Shown: piece by piece, positions 1 through 7,405 of the stretch
Numbering within the stretch: position 1 is the stretch's first letter
How the letters are laid out: the number at the start of each line of letters is the position of its first letter
DNA from: an uncultured Christensenella sp.
GTDB taxonomy: Bacteria > Bacillota > Clostridia > Christensenellales > DTU072
DNA length: 15,019 nucleotides
Direction: 5' to 3'
Assembly (NCBI GenBank): GCA_905210905.1
Contig: CAJLYQ010000053.1
Span: 1-15,019, forward strand
Notes under the pieces: generated by a model
What the model was told of the DNA's origin: nothing
What the model saw: the letters and a program-made list of their open reading frames with translations, nothing else
Databases searched by the model: none
Program-made: the position numbers and the translations under genes

Positions 1-8
1 GGGTGGGG
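1..8 (+). other. Partial G-tract after guaA
   Basis: GGGTGGGG at the window edge, 3 nt beyond the guaA stop codon. It resembles the other G-tracts and may be the end of a longer one cut by the window. Confidence 0.4.
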
Positions 9-11
9 TCC

Positions 12-1547
12 TTATTCCATTTCGATGGTTGCCGGGGGTTTGCTCGTTATATCGTAGAGTACCCTGTTTACGCCTTTAACTTCGTTTACGATACGATTGC
101 TGATTTTTGCAAGCACGTCGTAAGGTATTCTCGCAAAATCTGCGGTCATCGCGTCCACGCTGGTTACCGCTCTTAACGCAACCGCATAGTCGTACGTTCT
201 CATATCGCCCATAACACCTACGCTTTGCATATTCGTAAGTGCGGCAAAATATTGCCAAATATCGTTTTTAAGACCGTTTTTAGCGATTTCTTCACGCATA
301 ATGTAGTCTGCGTCACGCAACAAATCGAGTTTTTCTTTGGTGATGTTGCCGATAATACGGATAGCGAGTCCGGGACCGGGGAACGGTTGACGCATTACGA
401 TTTCGTCGTCAAGACCGAGTTCTTTTCCGACTTTTCTTACTTCGTCTTTGAACAAATCCCTGAGCGGTTCTATTATTTCCTTAAAATCGATTACCGAAGG
501 AAGTCCGCCTACGTTGTGGTGAGATTTGATAAGCGCGGCTTTGCCGAAACCGCTTTCTACCACGTCGGGATAAATCGTGCCTTGTACGAGATAATCCACT
601 TTGCCGATTTGCTTGCCGAATTCTTCAAAAACTCTGATAAATTCTTCACCGATGATTTTACGTTTTCTTTCGGGTTCGGTTACGCCGTCAAGTCTTTCCA
701 AAAATCTCTTTTCGGCGTCGATTTTAATAACGTTCATACCCTGCTCGTCGTGGAAAACTTTCATTACCTGATCGGCTTCGTATTTGCGGAGCAAGCCATG
801 ATCGACGAACACGCAGGTAAGATTGTCGCCTACCGCCTTATAAAGCAAGGTTGCCGCAACCGCGCTGTCTACGCCGCCGCTCATTGCACAAAGAACTTTC
901 TTGTCGCCGATTTTTTCACGGAGAGCCTTGATTTGGTTGGCGACGAAACCTTTCATCGTCCAGTCCCCTTTCGCTCCGCATACCTTGTAAAGGAAGTTTT
1001 CGAGCATCTTAATTCCGCCGACCGTATGAACGACTTCGGGATGGAACTGCACGCCGTAAAGTTTCTTTTCTTTGTTGCCGTAAGCCGCAATCGGGCAAGT
1101 CGCCGTTTTGCCGAGCACTTTGAAACCTTCGCCGAGAGCACATACAAAATCGGTATGGCTCATCCAGCAAACGTTTTTCTTTTCGATTTCGTCAAACAAC
1201 GCGCAATCGGCATATTCGATTTCGCATTTGCCGTATTCTTTGGTAGTCGCGCTCGTTACGTTGCCGCCGGTAGAATACGCAAGCAGTTGCGCTCCGTAAC
1301 AAATACCGAGCATCGGTATACCGAGTTCGAACACCTTTTTATCGACGACGAGAGCGTCTTTAGTGAAAACCGAATTCGGTCCGCCGGTAAGAATAATACC
1401 TATGGGATTAATTTCTTTAAGTTTTTCTACACTCGTAGAATAAGGAAGAAGTTCGGTATAAACGCCCAAATCTCTAACTCTTCTCGCAATCAATTGATTG
1501 TATTGACCGCCAAAATCCAAAACGACTATTGTCTGATGCTTTTCCAT
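12..1547 (-). CDS. guaA: GMP synthase (glutamine-hydrolysing), GuaA
   Basis: Converts XMP to GMP using glutamine and ATP, the last step of de novo guanine nucleotide synthesis, in the cytoplasm. The 511-residue protein has the full family architecture and length. The N-terminal class I glutamine amidotransferase domain shows the nucleophile Cys83 in GICYGAQ and the His169/Glu171 pair in YGVQFHPE. The ATP pyrophosphatase domain has the PP-loop SGGVDS at 223-228, followed by the C-terminal dimerisation domain with RQPFPGPGLAIR. It ends in KPPATIEME, where the usual family ending is ATIEWE, a minor oddity. The start ATG at 1545-1547 is preceded by GGGAG at good spacing, and a consensus promoter lies just upstream (1580-1608). 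The leader of about 25 nt leaves no room for a purine riboswitch. It is probably transcribed alone, after the SH3-like gene. Confidence 0.98.
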   Translation of the reverse strand: MEKHQTIVVLDFGGQYNQLIARRVRDLGVYTELLPYSTSVEKLKEINPIGIILTGGPNSVFTKDALVVDKKVFELGIPMLGICYGAQLLAYSTGGNVTSATTKEYGKCEIEYADCALFDEIEKKNVCWMSHTDFVCALGEGFKVLGKTATCPIAAYGNKEKKLYGVQFHPEVVHTVGGIKMLENFLYKVCGAKGDWTMKGFVANQIKALREKIGDKKVLCAMSGGVDSAVAATLLYKAVGDNLTCVFVDHGLLRKYEADQVMKVFHDEQGMNVIKIDAEKRFLERLDGVTEPERKRKIIGEEFIRVFEEFGKQIGKVDYLVQGTIYPDVVESGFGKAALIKSHHNVGGLPSVIDFKEIIEPLRDLFKDEVRKVGKELGLDDEIVMRQPFPGPGLAIRIIGNITKEKLDLLRDADYIMREEIAKNGLKNDIWQYFAALTNMQSVGVMGDMRTYDYAVALRAVTSVDAMTADFARIPYDVLAKISNRIVNEVKGVNRVLYDITSKPPATIEME

Positions 1548-1579
1548 TGTATCTCCCGTTAATTTTTTTCTGCACGTAT

Positions 1580-1608
1580 ATTATATATTTTATTGACGCG
1601 TTAGTCAA
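1580..1608 (-). promoter_or_regulatory. Sigma-70 type promoter of guaA
   Basis: On the minus strand, -35 TTGACT (1603-1608), a 17-bp spacer and a perfect -10 TATAAT (1580-1585) place the transcription start near 1573, about 25 nt before the guaA start codon. The -35 overlaps an inverted repeat, TTGAC-N6-GTCAA (1593-1608), which could be an operator. No regulator is encoded next to it. Confidence 0.85.
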
Positions 1609-1658
1609 TTGTTACGCTCGAACGAAACGCATACTTACTATTCTTTATCCGCTTTTTT

Positions 1659-1691
1659 CGCGGCGAAGCCGCGCCTGCGGCGACAGCCGCA
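1659..1691 (-). repeat. Tandem GC-rich hairpins after the SH3-like gene
   Basis: Two perfect 6-bp hairpins lie back to back, 2 nt after the stop codon of the upstream gene: TGCGGC/GCCGCA with a 4-nt loop (1676-1691) and CGCGGC/GCCGCG with a 3-nt loop (1659-1673). In the direction of transcription they are followed by A residues, not a U-tract, so they are not a standard intrinsic terminator. They may protect or pause the 3' end of the mRNA. They are much more GC-rich than their surroundings. Confidence 0.6.
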
Positions 1692-1693
1692 AC

Positions 1694-2392
1694 CTAACTG
1701 TAATAATACCTGTGTTTTTTGTTCTTTCTCGGCAAAAACAAAATAATAACGAAAATCAAAGCAACCGCGCTTACTCCGCTTATTACGAGAATTTTTACAA
1801 GTTCGCTCTTTTTCTCCGTCGGCTCGGTTTGTTCGTTCGGTTCATCCGTCTTTTCGTCGGAAACCGGCTTAAAATCTTCAAACCCGATTTCGGGAGAATC
1901 GGTATAAGTATTTTTTACGTAACCGTATTTTCCGCCGAAACTAACGTAGTACCAAACCGTTTCGCCCTGTTTGTAAGTACCGAGATAAGTAAGTGGTTCG
2001 CTCGTCGGAGCAAGTTCTTCCTTTCCTTCGCCTTCCAGTGCCGTAACGAGTTTAATTTCGGTAAAAACCGCATATTCGGGGGCAATTCTGATAATTTTTT
2101 GCGTATCTTTCACAGGTTTGTCGTAACCGACGACGGAAACGCTTTGTTTGGGAATTTTGCCGCTTACTCCGTTAAACGTGACGTAGTAAAATCCGTCGTC
2201 CATTCTGTCGATACGCGCGTAATACGTTTTCGGCAATAAAAAAAGTTTGGAGCCGCTTTCGGCAAGCAACCACACGTCTTCTCCGATAACGGCGTAAGGC
2301 GTGCTTACCGCCAGGGAAGTAACGCCTTGCGCAAGCGGCGTAGCCGCAACGATAATCATTAAAAATAAAAAAATAACGACCGACTTTTTCAT
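1694..2392 (-). CDS. Membrane-anchored SH3-like domain protein, hypothetical
   Basis: I do not recognise a named family; function unknown. The 232-residue protein starts with a signal peptide (positive KK, hydrophobic core at about 4-20, cleavage plausible near the Ala-Gln-Gly at 21-23). Two stretches follow that resemble bacterial SH3-like modules, at about 28-90 and 100-165. Each contains a W/Y-rich strand pattern ending in a glycine turn (FYYVTFNGVSGKI; WYYVSFGGKYGYV). An acidic, threonine/proline-rich linker (175-197) leads to a transmembrane helix at about 199-220 and a basic, tyrosine-ending tail. The protein is therefore probably displayed outside the membrane with its C-terminus inside. 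I chose the ATG at 2390-2392 because it begins the signal peptide; longer in-frame starts would run into the RNase gene. No Shine-Dalgarno is visible, while TATAAT lies 7 nt before the ATG. Confidence 0.75.
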   Translation of the reverse strand: MKKSVVIFLFLMIIVAATPLAQGVTSLAVSTPYAVIGEDVWLLAESGSKLFLLPKTYYARIDRMDDGFYYVTFNGVSGKIPKQSVSVVGYDKPVKDTQKIIRIAPEYAVFTEIKLVTALEGEGKEELAPTSEPLTYLGTYKQGETVWYYVSFGGKYGYVKNTYTDSPEIGFEDFKPVSDEKTDEPNEQTEPTEKKSELVKILVISGVSAVALIFVIILFLPRKNKKHRYYYS

Positions 2393-2399
2393 AGCGAAA

Positions 2400-2426
2400 A
2401 TTATAATCGGTCTTTTATTGCGTAAA
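2400..2426 (-). promoter_or_regulatory. Possible promoter giving a leaderless transcript
   Basis: A perfect -10 TATAAT lies at 2400-2405 on the minus strand, separated from the ATG of the SH3-like gene by only 7 nt, so transcription would start at or one base from the start codon. The -35 is poor (TTTACG at 2421-2426, spacer 15). The gap also has a small hairpin, GCGTA/TACGC (2420-2431), but no convincing terminator for the upstream operon. Confidence 0.4.
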
Positions 2427-2468
2427 TACGCTTGTTGTATCGAAAAAAGTAATTTTTTGCCGAAACAG

Positions 2469-3461
2469 TTATACCGAACCGTATCTTCTTTTTCTCGTAA
2501 CGGCAAACATTCCTATGCTTTTAACGAGTTCCACGCTTGTTTTAACGTTATCCAAAGCAAGTTCTTCTTTGAACAATTTTTCGAGTTTTTCCACGTTTTC
2601 GGGATTTTTCATACTGATAAAATCAACCATAATTATACCGCCTACGTTTCTTAGCCGTATCTGACGGGCGATTTCGGCTACGGCAAGGCAGTTCGCTCGA
2701 TAAATTGCTTCTTCGCTGCCTGCCGCATTGCCGCCGAAACGGTGATAATTTACGTCAACCGCAGTCAACGCTTCGGTTTTGTCAAAAACGATTTCCACGC
2801 CGTCCGTTTCGATTTTCCTTTCGCCTATGTTTTTGATTTCTCGTTCGATTTCGTTAAAACCTATTATTAAATCGTCGTCGCAGTCGGCAAAACGCTTAGC
2901 GATTTTAAGTGCGTCGTCCGAATAAAGGCAAGTAATTTTTTGCGTGTTTTTTGCGGTTTGTTTAATTAAATCGAGTTCTTTTTTTATTTGATTATACTCG
3001 TCGAAAATTTCGTTTACGGAAACGTTTTCGCATAAAGAACGGAACAAAACTCCGCTTATATCGCGTTTTTTACATTCTTCAAGCAATTCTTTCTTTTTTT
3101 CGCTTGTAATTTTCGACGAAAAACTAATTTTTTTCGAATTTTCGACTACAGTAAATCTGCCTGCGATCGATACGTTTTCGCTTAAAGCGCAACCTTTGTT
3201 TTCCGACGGTTCTTTAGTAACGGCAACCAAAACGTAATCCCCTGCTTTAAGACCTTCCCGAAAACTAAGCAATCCGTCTTTTTCTAAGCCGATATCCACG
3301 AACGCACCGAGATTTTTGTTTACTCTTACCACTTTTCCGACAAAAATACTTCCGGTAAAAAAAACGTCGTCAAACTTATAGTAATGCTCGACTTTTCCGT
3401 TTTCTCTTATGGCAATTTCCACGCCTTTTTCGTTTTTACGGTAAAAAACTTCGCTTTTCAT
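2469..3461 (-). CDS. rng: Ribonuclease E/G family protein, short form without Zn-link
   Basis: Single-strand-specific endoribonuclease for mRNA decay and rRNA processing. The 330 residues carry an S1 RNA-binding domain (about 35-85, with GSIFVGKVVRVNKNLGAFVD) and a DNase I-like catalytic core. The metal ligands of RNase E (Asp303, Asn305, Asp346) correspond to Asp236 and Asn238 in TEALTAVDVN and Asp280 in GGIIMVDFISM. The protein stops right after the TRKRRYGS segment, equivalent to SRQRLRPS in RNase E. It therefore lacks the CPxC Zn-link and the small domain that join subunits in E. coli RNase E/G, which makes it clearly shorter than the 489-residue RNase G. The start overlaps the preceding stop (ATGA), and GGAG precedes it. 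The family is often found with the two upstream genes. Confidence 0.92.
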   Translation of the reverse strand: MKSEVFYRKNEKGVEIAIRENGKVEHYYKFDDVFFTGSIFVGKVVRVNKNLGAFVDIGLEKDGLLSFREGLKAGDYVLVAVTKEPSENKGCALSENVSIAGRFTVVENSKKISFSSKITSEKKKELLEECKKRDISGVLFRSLCENVSVNEIFDEYNQIKKELDLIKQTAKNTQKITCLYSDDALKIAKRFADCDDDLIIGFNEIEREIKNIGERKIETDGVEIVFDKTEALTAVDVNYHRFGGNAAGSEEAIYRANCLAVAEIARQIRLRNVGGIIMVDFISMKNPENVEKLEKLFKEELALDNVKTSVELVKSIGMFAVTRKRRYGSV

Positions 3462-4117
3462 TCGAGTTTCTCCAAATACTCCGCGGCAGGAACGAGTCCG
3501 TTTTCCGTCTGAACGAGTTGTTTCTTTCTTACTATCGCGGAAAAAGGAATAACGAGTCCGAATTTTTCGTTCAGATATTTACAGAACACGTCTGCCCGAA
3601 GATTTTTACTTCCGAAAGAAAATCTGCAATGGATTTTGCCGTTCTCTACCATAACGGAATATACGTATCCGGCGTAATCTTTCTCGGTTTTCTTTCCTTC
3701 TCTTTCGATTAACGTAGTAAATCCGCACTTAAGACGCTCTATCTCTTCCTTATATTTTGCCGCTTTTTCGCACTCGATTTCGTAGTCGCTCGCAACGACT
3801 TTTGCGGCAAGATTAGGATTATTCGTCGTGTAAAAAGCCTTCTTCGGGGTTAAAAACGGCGGAAAACAAATTTTCATTTTTTCCAAAAATTCTTCGCTCG
3901 TAAGGTCGCAGGCAACGTCGCAACTAACGTACTCGTCTTCGCTTGCTATCCCGAGCGGAAGGGGTTGCGTAAGTTTTAACGCCATATGTTTGTTGTACCC
4001 CTTACTGAAATTCATATCGATACCGGCACGCCGCATTGAGCGGTTTAGGCTCCGTAACACGTCTGTATGGGCAATGTAAATACCGTTTCCGGTTCTCTCA
4101 AAGGAAAGCGTGATCAT
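3458..4117 (-). CDS. DUF2344 / TIGR03936 radical SAM-linked protein
   Basis: A 219-residue member of the DUF2344 family, recognised by YIAHTDVLRSLNRSMRRAGI (14-33) and by the SKGYNKHM and QPLPLGIASEDEY segments. Its biochemical role is not known. In many bacteria it is fused to, or encoded next to, the TIGR03960 radical SAM protein, as here, which suggests that it acts on the same substrate. I chose the ATG at 4115-4117: it overlaps the radical SAM stop as ATGA and is preceded by AAGGAG at about 7 nt. The longer in-frame reading would extend 20 residues into the upstream gene with no such support. Its own stop overlaps the RNase start in another ATGA, so the three proteins are probably translationally coupled. 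Confidence 0.92.
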   Translation of the reverse strand: MITLSFERTGNGIYIAHTDVLRSLNRSMRRAGIDMNFSKGYNKHMALKLTQPLPLGIASEDEYVSCDVACDLTSEEFLEKMKICFPPFLTPKKAFYTTNNPNLAAKVVASDYEIECEKAAKYKEEIERLKCGFTTLIEREGKKTEKDYAGYVYSVMVENGKIHCRFSFGSKNLRADVFCKYLNEKFGLVIPFSAIVRKKQLVQTENGLVPAAEYLEKLE

Positions 4118-5892
4118 TTGTTTTCTCCTTCGTACATTCTGCATTCGCCCATTTTTTTCGCTCCGCAGCCGTTGCATTTATGTTTGCACGGCTCTGTGGT
4201 TTCGCCGTTAAGCGCCTTTTCGTATTCTTTTATCATATACGATTTCGTGACGCCGAAGTCGATAAAATCCCACGGCAAAGTTTCGCTCGTTTCTCTTTTT
4301 CTCGTAAATTTTTCCGCTTCGATTCCGTTATTTTTCAGCGCATTAAACCACTTTTCGCTATCAAATCTTTCCGACCAACCGTCAAAATAACAGCCTTGTC
4401 TGTATGCGTCTTCGACGACGTAAGAAAGAGTTCTGTCGCCACGGGCAAAAACGCCTTCGAGCACCGACGTATCCGCCGCGTGATAAGCGTATCTTACGCC
4501 GCGCATAGGGAAAAATTCCGCTTTGAGAAGTTCTTGCTTCCTTTCCATTTCCGCAATCGATACCTGTTCGCACCACTGAAACGGGGTAACGGGTTTAGGG
4601 ATAAACATCGAAGTGCTTACGTTGACCGACAAGTCGGTTTTACCCGTTACTTCACGATAAATCGTGCGGATTTTACGAACAATTTCCGCAATCCCCAACA
4701 CGTCTTCGTCGGTTTCCGTCGGCAATCCGAGCATAAAGTAAAGTTTTACCGTGCGATAACCCGTTTCAAACGCAAGACGCATACTTTTTTCTATATCTTC
4801 GTCGGATATGTTCTTATTGATGACGTTTCTTAATCTTTGCGTACCTGCTTCCGGCGCAAAAGTAAGAGAAAGTTTTTTGGCGTTTTCCGTTAGTTTTGCC
4901 GTAAAACTGTCCAATCTTAAACTCGGCATTTGAAAAACTACGTGTTTTTCTTTGGATATTTCGTTTATATCGCCGAGAACTCCGTAAATGTCTTCGTAAT
5001 CGCCGCTCGACAAACTCGTAAGTCCTATTTCGTCAAATCCGGTGTTATCGATGATCTGTTTTGCAAGACAAACGACCTTTTCGCGACTGCGGTATCGTAT
5101 CGGACGGTAGAAAAAGCCTGCCTGACAAAATCTGCACCCGGCGTAACACCCTCTGTACAACTCTACCACTCCTCTGTCGTGCACGATTTCGAGGTTCGGC
5201 ACAAGCGGTTTCGTCGGATAAGGTGCGTCGTTCAGATTTTTTACCACCGCTTTTTTAACGGTTGTTACGCAAAAACCGTCTTTAACTTCGCAAACGGACG
5301 GAACGTAAACGCCTTGAATTTTGGCACATTCTTCTAAAATCTTTTTCTTGTTGCCTTTATATTTTTTTACGACTTCCGCAACGAGCGCGTCGGATTCTTC
5401 GCCGTCGCCTATAAAAAACAAGTCGAAAAAGTCGATTATCGGTTCGGGATTAGCCGCGGCGGGTCCGCCGCCTACGATAAGCGGATATTCGTCCCCCCTG
5501 TCTTTTGCTCTGAAAGGTATTTGCGCTAAATCGAGCATATACAAAACGTTCGTATAACTCATTTCGTACGGAACGGAAAACCCCACGATGTCGAATTCTT
5601 TAAGCGGTTTTCTCGTTTCTATGCTGAAAAGCGGCACGTCGTTTTTTCGTAAAATATCGCCCAAATCTATCCAGGGCGCAAAACAGCGTTCGCACACGAC
5701 GCCGTCGGTCTTGTTAAGTACGTCGTACAAAATCGCAATGCCGAGATTGCTCATCCCTACTTCGTAAAGATCGGGAAAACACAGGCAAAATCTGACGTCG
5801 CATTTCTTATTCATATCGGGCGTGTTGAACTCGCCGCCAATGTATCTCGCCGGTTTTTCCACGCTCATTAAATATTGACTTAAATCGAACAT
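4114..5892 (-). CDS. TIGR03960-type B12-binding-like radical SAM protein
   Basis: A 592-residue radical SAM protein of the TIGR03960 group; its reaction is not established. The N-terminal region (about 20-220) resembles the B12-binding Rossmann module of this enzyme class, with a GGGPAAANPEP stretch at 141-151. The radical SAM core carries the cluster motif Cys249-x3-Cys253-x2-Cys256 (RGCYAGCRFCQAGF). A second cysteine set near the C-terminus (Cys569, Cys573, Cys576, Cys584; CKHKCNGCG) repeats the CxxxCxxC spacing and could bind metal or another Fe-S cluster. The ATG at 5890-5892 follows the ROK kinase stop by 2 nt with only a weak ribosome binding site, so it is probably translated by coupling. 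The next gene, DUF2344, is fused to this protein in other bacteria. Confidence 0.94.
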   Translation of the reverse strand: MFDLSQYLMSVEKPARYIGGEFNTPDMNKKCDVRFCLCFPDLYEVGMSNLGIAILYDVLNKTDGVVCERCFAPWIDLGDILRKNDVPLFSIETRKPLKEFDIVGFSVPYEMSYTNVLYMLDLAQIPFRAKDRGDEYPLIVGGGPAAANPEPIIDFFDLFFIGDGEESDALVAEVVKKYKGNKKKILEECAKIQGVYVPSVCEVKDGFCVTTVKKAVVKNLNDAPYPTKPLVPNLEIVHDRGVVELYRGCYAGCRFCQAGFFYRPIRYRSREKVVCLAKQIIDNTGFDEIGLTSLSSGDYEDIYGVLGDINEISKEKHVVFQMPSLRLDSFTAKLTENAKKLSLTFAPEAGTQRLRNVINKNISDEDIEKSMRLAFETGYRTVKLYFMLGLPTETDEDVLGIAEIVRKIRTIYREVTGKTDLSVNVSTSMFIPKPVTPFQWCEQVSIAEMERKQELLKAEFFPMRGVRYAYHAADTSVLEGVFARGDRTLSYVVEDAYRQGCYFDGWSERFDSEKWFNALKNNGIEAEKFTRKRETSETLPWDFIDFGVTKSYMIKEYEKALNGETTEPCKHKCNGCGAKKMGECRMYEGENK

Positions 5893-5894
5893 TT

Positions 5895-6845
5895 TTAATC
5901 CATTACGGGAGCGGCTGCGCCGACTATTCCTGCGTCGTTGCCCAGTTCCGCTTTAACGATAAGCGGCATTTTGTTGACTTTTCCGCCGAATGCGTGCTTT
6001 CTCGCTTCCTTTGCAATCATTTTTATAAAATCTTCACCGGCGTTGCTTACGCCGCCGCCTATGGAAATAACTTCCGGACGGAAAATATTTATGTTGGTGA
6101 CGATACCTGTTGCAACGTACTTAACGTAAGTTTTTACCACTTTTTCCGCCGTTTTATCCCCTTTTCTATACGCTTCAAAAGGAACCGTTCCGTCGATTTT
6201 GCCTAGTTTTTCGGCAAGTTCGTTCATAAGCGATTCGGGATGTTTTTTCATCGCTTTTTCCGTTTGTCTAAGCAATGCGGTTGCGGACGCATAGGCTTCC
6301 CAGCACCCTTTCTCGCCGCAAGTGCATTTTTCGCCGCCCATTTTAATGCAAATGTGACCGCCTTCCGCACCTTCGCCGCGTTGACCTAAATATATCTTGC
6401 CGTCGATAACGTAGCCCGTTCCGATACCCGTACCGAGCGTAACGAAAACGAGATTTTTCACGCCTTTCGCCGCGCCGAACTTCGCTTCGCCGAGCGCGGC
6501 GCAGTTCGCGTCGTTGTTGACTACCGTTTTTATATCCCAGTGTTTACGGAATTCTTTAACGACGTTGGCGTTGCGGAAATTAAGGTTGCCGGCAAAAGTA
6601 ATTACGCCTTTTTCACTGTTGACCGTACCGGGCGAACCCATTCCGACGGCGGCAATATCGCACTTTTTAAGCCCTGCCGCCTCCGTAGTCTCCAGGCAAA
6701 GATTATATATGTCCTCGACTATTACTTCGCACTTTTCGGTCGCTCTCGTTACGCACGTTTTTTTCGATAAAATAACGCCGTTTTCGTCCAAGACTCCCGC
6801 TTTTATGCTCATTCCGCCGATGTCTACGCCGATGTAATATTTCAT
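5895..6845 (-). CDS. ROK family sugar kinase (glucokinase-like)
   Basis: ATP-dependent phosphorylation of a hexose, probably glucose, in the cytoplasm. The 316 residues show the ROK hallmarks: N-terminal phosphate-binding loop DIGGMSIKAG (8-17, with Met where Thr is usual), NNDANCAALGE (110-120) with the likely catalytic base Asp112, the GTGIGTG loop, EGGH (161-164), and the zinc site CTCGEKGC (Cys174, Cys176, Cys181). Sugar specificity cannot be read with certainty; ROK members also include N-acetylmannosamine and fructose kinases and repressors, but there is no helix-turn-helix domain here. The ATG at 6843-6845 is preceded by AGGAGAG, which fixes the start; a longer reading frame overlapping the deaminase is rejected. 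It lies 14 nt after the dCMP deaminase stop and 2 nt before the radical SAM gene, within one operon. Confidence 0.93.
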   Translation of the reverse strand: MKYYIGVDIGGMSIKAGVLDENGVILSKKTCVTRATEKCEVIVEDIYNLCLETTEAAGLKKCDIAAVGMGSPGTVNSEKGVITFAGNLNFRNANVVKEFRKHWDIKTVVNNDANCAALGEAKFGAAKGVKNLVFVTLGTGIGTGYVIDGKIYLGQRGEGAEGGHICIKMGGEKCTCGEKGCWEAYASATALLRQTEKAMKKHPESLMNELAEKLGKIDGTVPFEAYRKGDKTAEKVVKTYVKYVATGIVTNINIFRPEVISIGGGVSNAGEDFIKMIAKEARKHAFGGKVNKMPLIVKAELGNDAGIVGAAAPVMD

Positions 6846-6859
6846 TTTTCTCTCCTGAA

Positions 6860-7312
6860 TCAAAGTTCGTCGTATTTTTCTACGAGTATTCCGCACTCGT
6901 TAAACAACTGCCACGAAAATTCGTCCGGATACCCTTCTTGATAAACTATCCTTTTTATACCGCTGTTTATTATCATTTTCGCACAGATAGAACAAGGCTG
7001 ATGAGTAACGTAAATCGTCGCTCCGTCTACCGAAACTCCGAGTTTGGCAGCCTGAACTATCGCATTTTGTTCTGCGTGGACGGCGTAGCATACTTCGAGT
7101 TTGGTTCCGGACGGAATACCCATTTTTTTTCTCAGACACTCTCCGCGGTCCTTGCAGGACTCGATACCGCTGCTCGCGCCGTTGTATCCGGTGGTAAGAA
7201 TTCGTTTATCCTTAACGATAACCGCGCCGACTTGCCTGTTCGTCTGATAACAACTGCTCCACTCTGCGACGAGATGAGCCATTTTCATAAAACGTTCGTC
7301 CCATTTGTTCAT
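6860..7312 (-). CDS. Deoxycytidylate (dCMP) deaminase, ComEB-like
   Basis: Zinc-dependent deamination of dCMP to dUMP, which feeds thymidylate synthesis. The 150-residue protein matches the usual family length. The zinc ligands and catalytic residue are visible as His79-Ala-Glu81 (VHAEQNAI) and Pro106-Cys107-x2-Cys110 (QPCSICAKM). The N-terminal RQVGAVIVKDKRILTTGYNG is typical of the family, and Cys53/Cys59 may form the second, structural metal site. The ATG at 7310-7312 follows a GGAGAA site and a good promoter (7341-7370), so this is the first gene of the minus-strand operon that continues into the ROK kinase, radical SAM, DUF2344 and RNase G genes. Competence-type naming (ComEB) is by similarity only; no other competence gene is present. 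Confidence 0.95.
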   Translation of the reverse strand: MNKWDERFMKMAHLVAEWSSCYQTNRQVGAVIVKDKRILTTGYNGASSGIESCKDRGECLRKKMGIPSGTKLEVCYAVHAEQNAIVQAAKLGVSVDGATIYVTHQPCSICAKMIINSGIKRIVYQEGYPDEFSWQLFNECGILVEKYDEL

Positions 7313-7340
7313 AATGAATTCTCCGTAGAAATAATAATTT

Positions 7341-7370
7341 ATTGTAGCACGAAACGGCACTCGTTTGCAA
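7341..7370 (-). promoter_or_regulatory. Promoter of the dCMP deaminase - RNase G operon
   Basis: On the minus strand, -35 TTGCAA (7365-7370, 4 of 6), an 18-bp spacer and -10 TACAAT (7341-7346, 5 of 6) predict a start near 7334 and a leader of about 22 nt before the GGAGAA site of the deaminase gene. It is the only good promoter found for the five-gene run down to the RNase gene. Confidence 0.75.
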
Positions 7371-7405
7371 TACATTTTTCTTTTGCGACGGCATATTTTA
7401 ATACT

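Noticed and set aside
225..1562. Long plus-strand open frame opposite guaA
   Set aside because: It mirrors the guaA reading frame and gives a Phe/Arg-rich product with no family features or ribosome binding site.
1659..1691. Intrinsic terminator for the SH3-like gene
   Set aside because: The hairpins are strong, but A residues follow them in the direction of transcription instead of a U-tract.
1548..1693. Purine riboswitch upstream of guaA
   Set aside because: The promoter lies about 25 nt from the start codon, leaving no space, and no three-stem purine aptamer pattern is visible.
6938..7405. N-terminal extension of the SPOR-like protein
   Set aside because: The frame is open, but it runs antisense through the dCMP deaminase gene; the ATG at 7406 gives a normal single-pass membrane protein.
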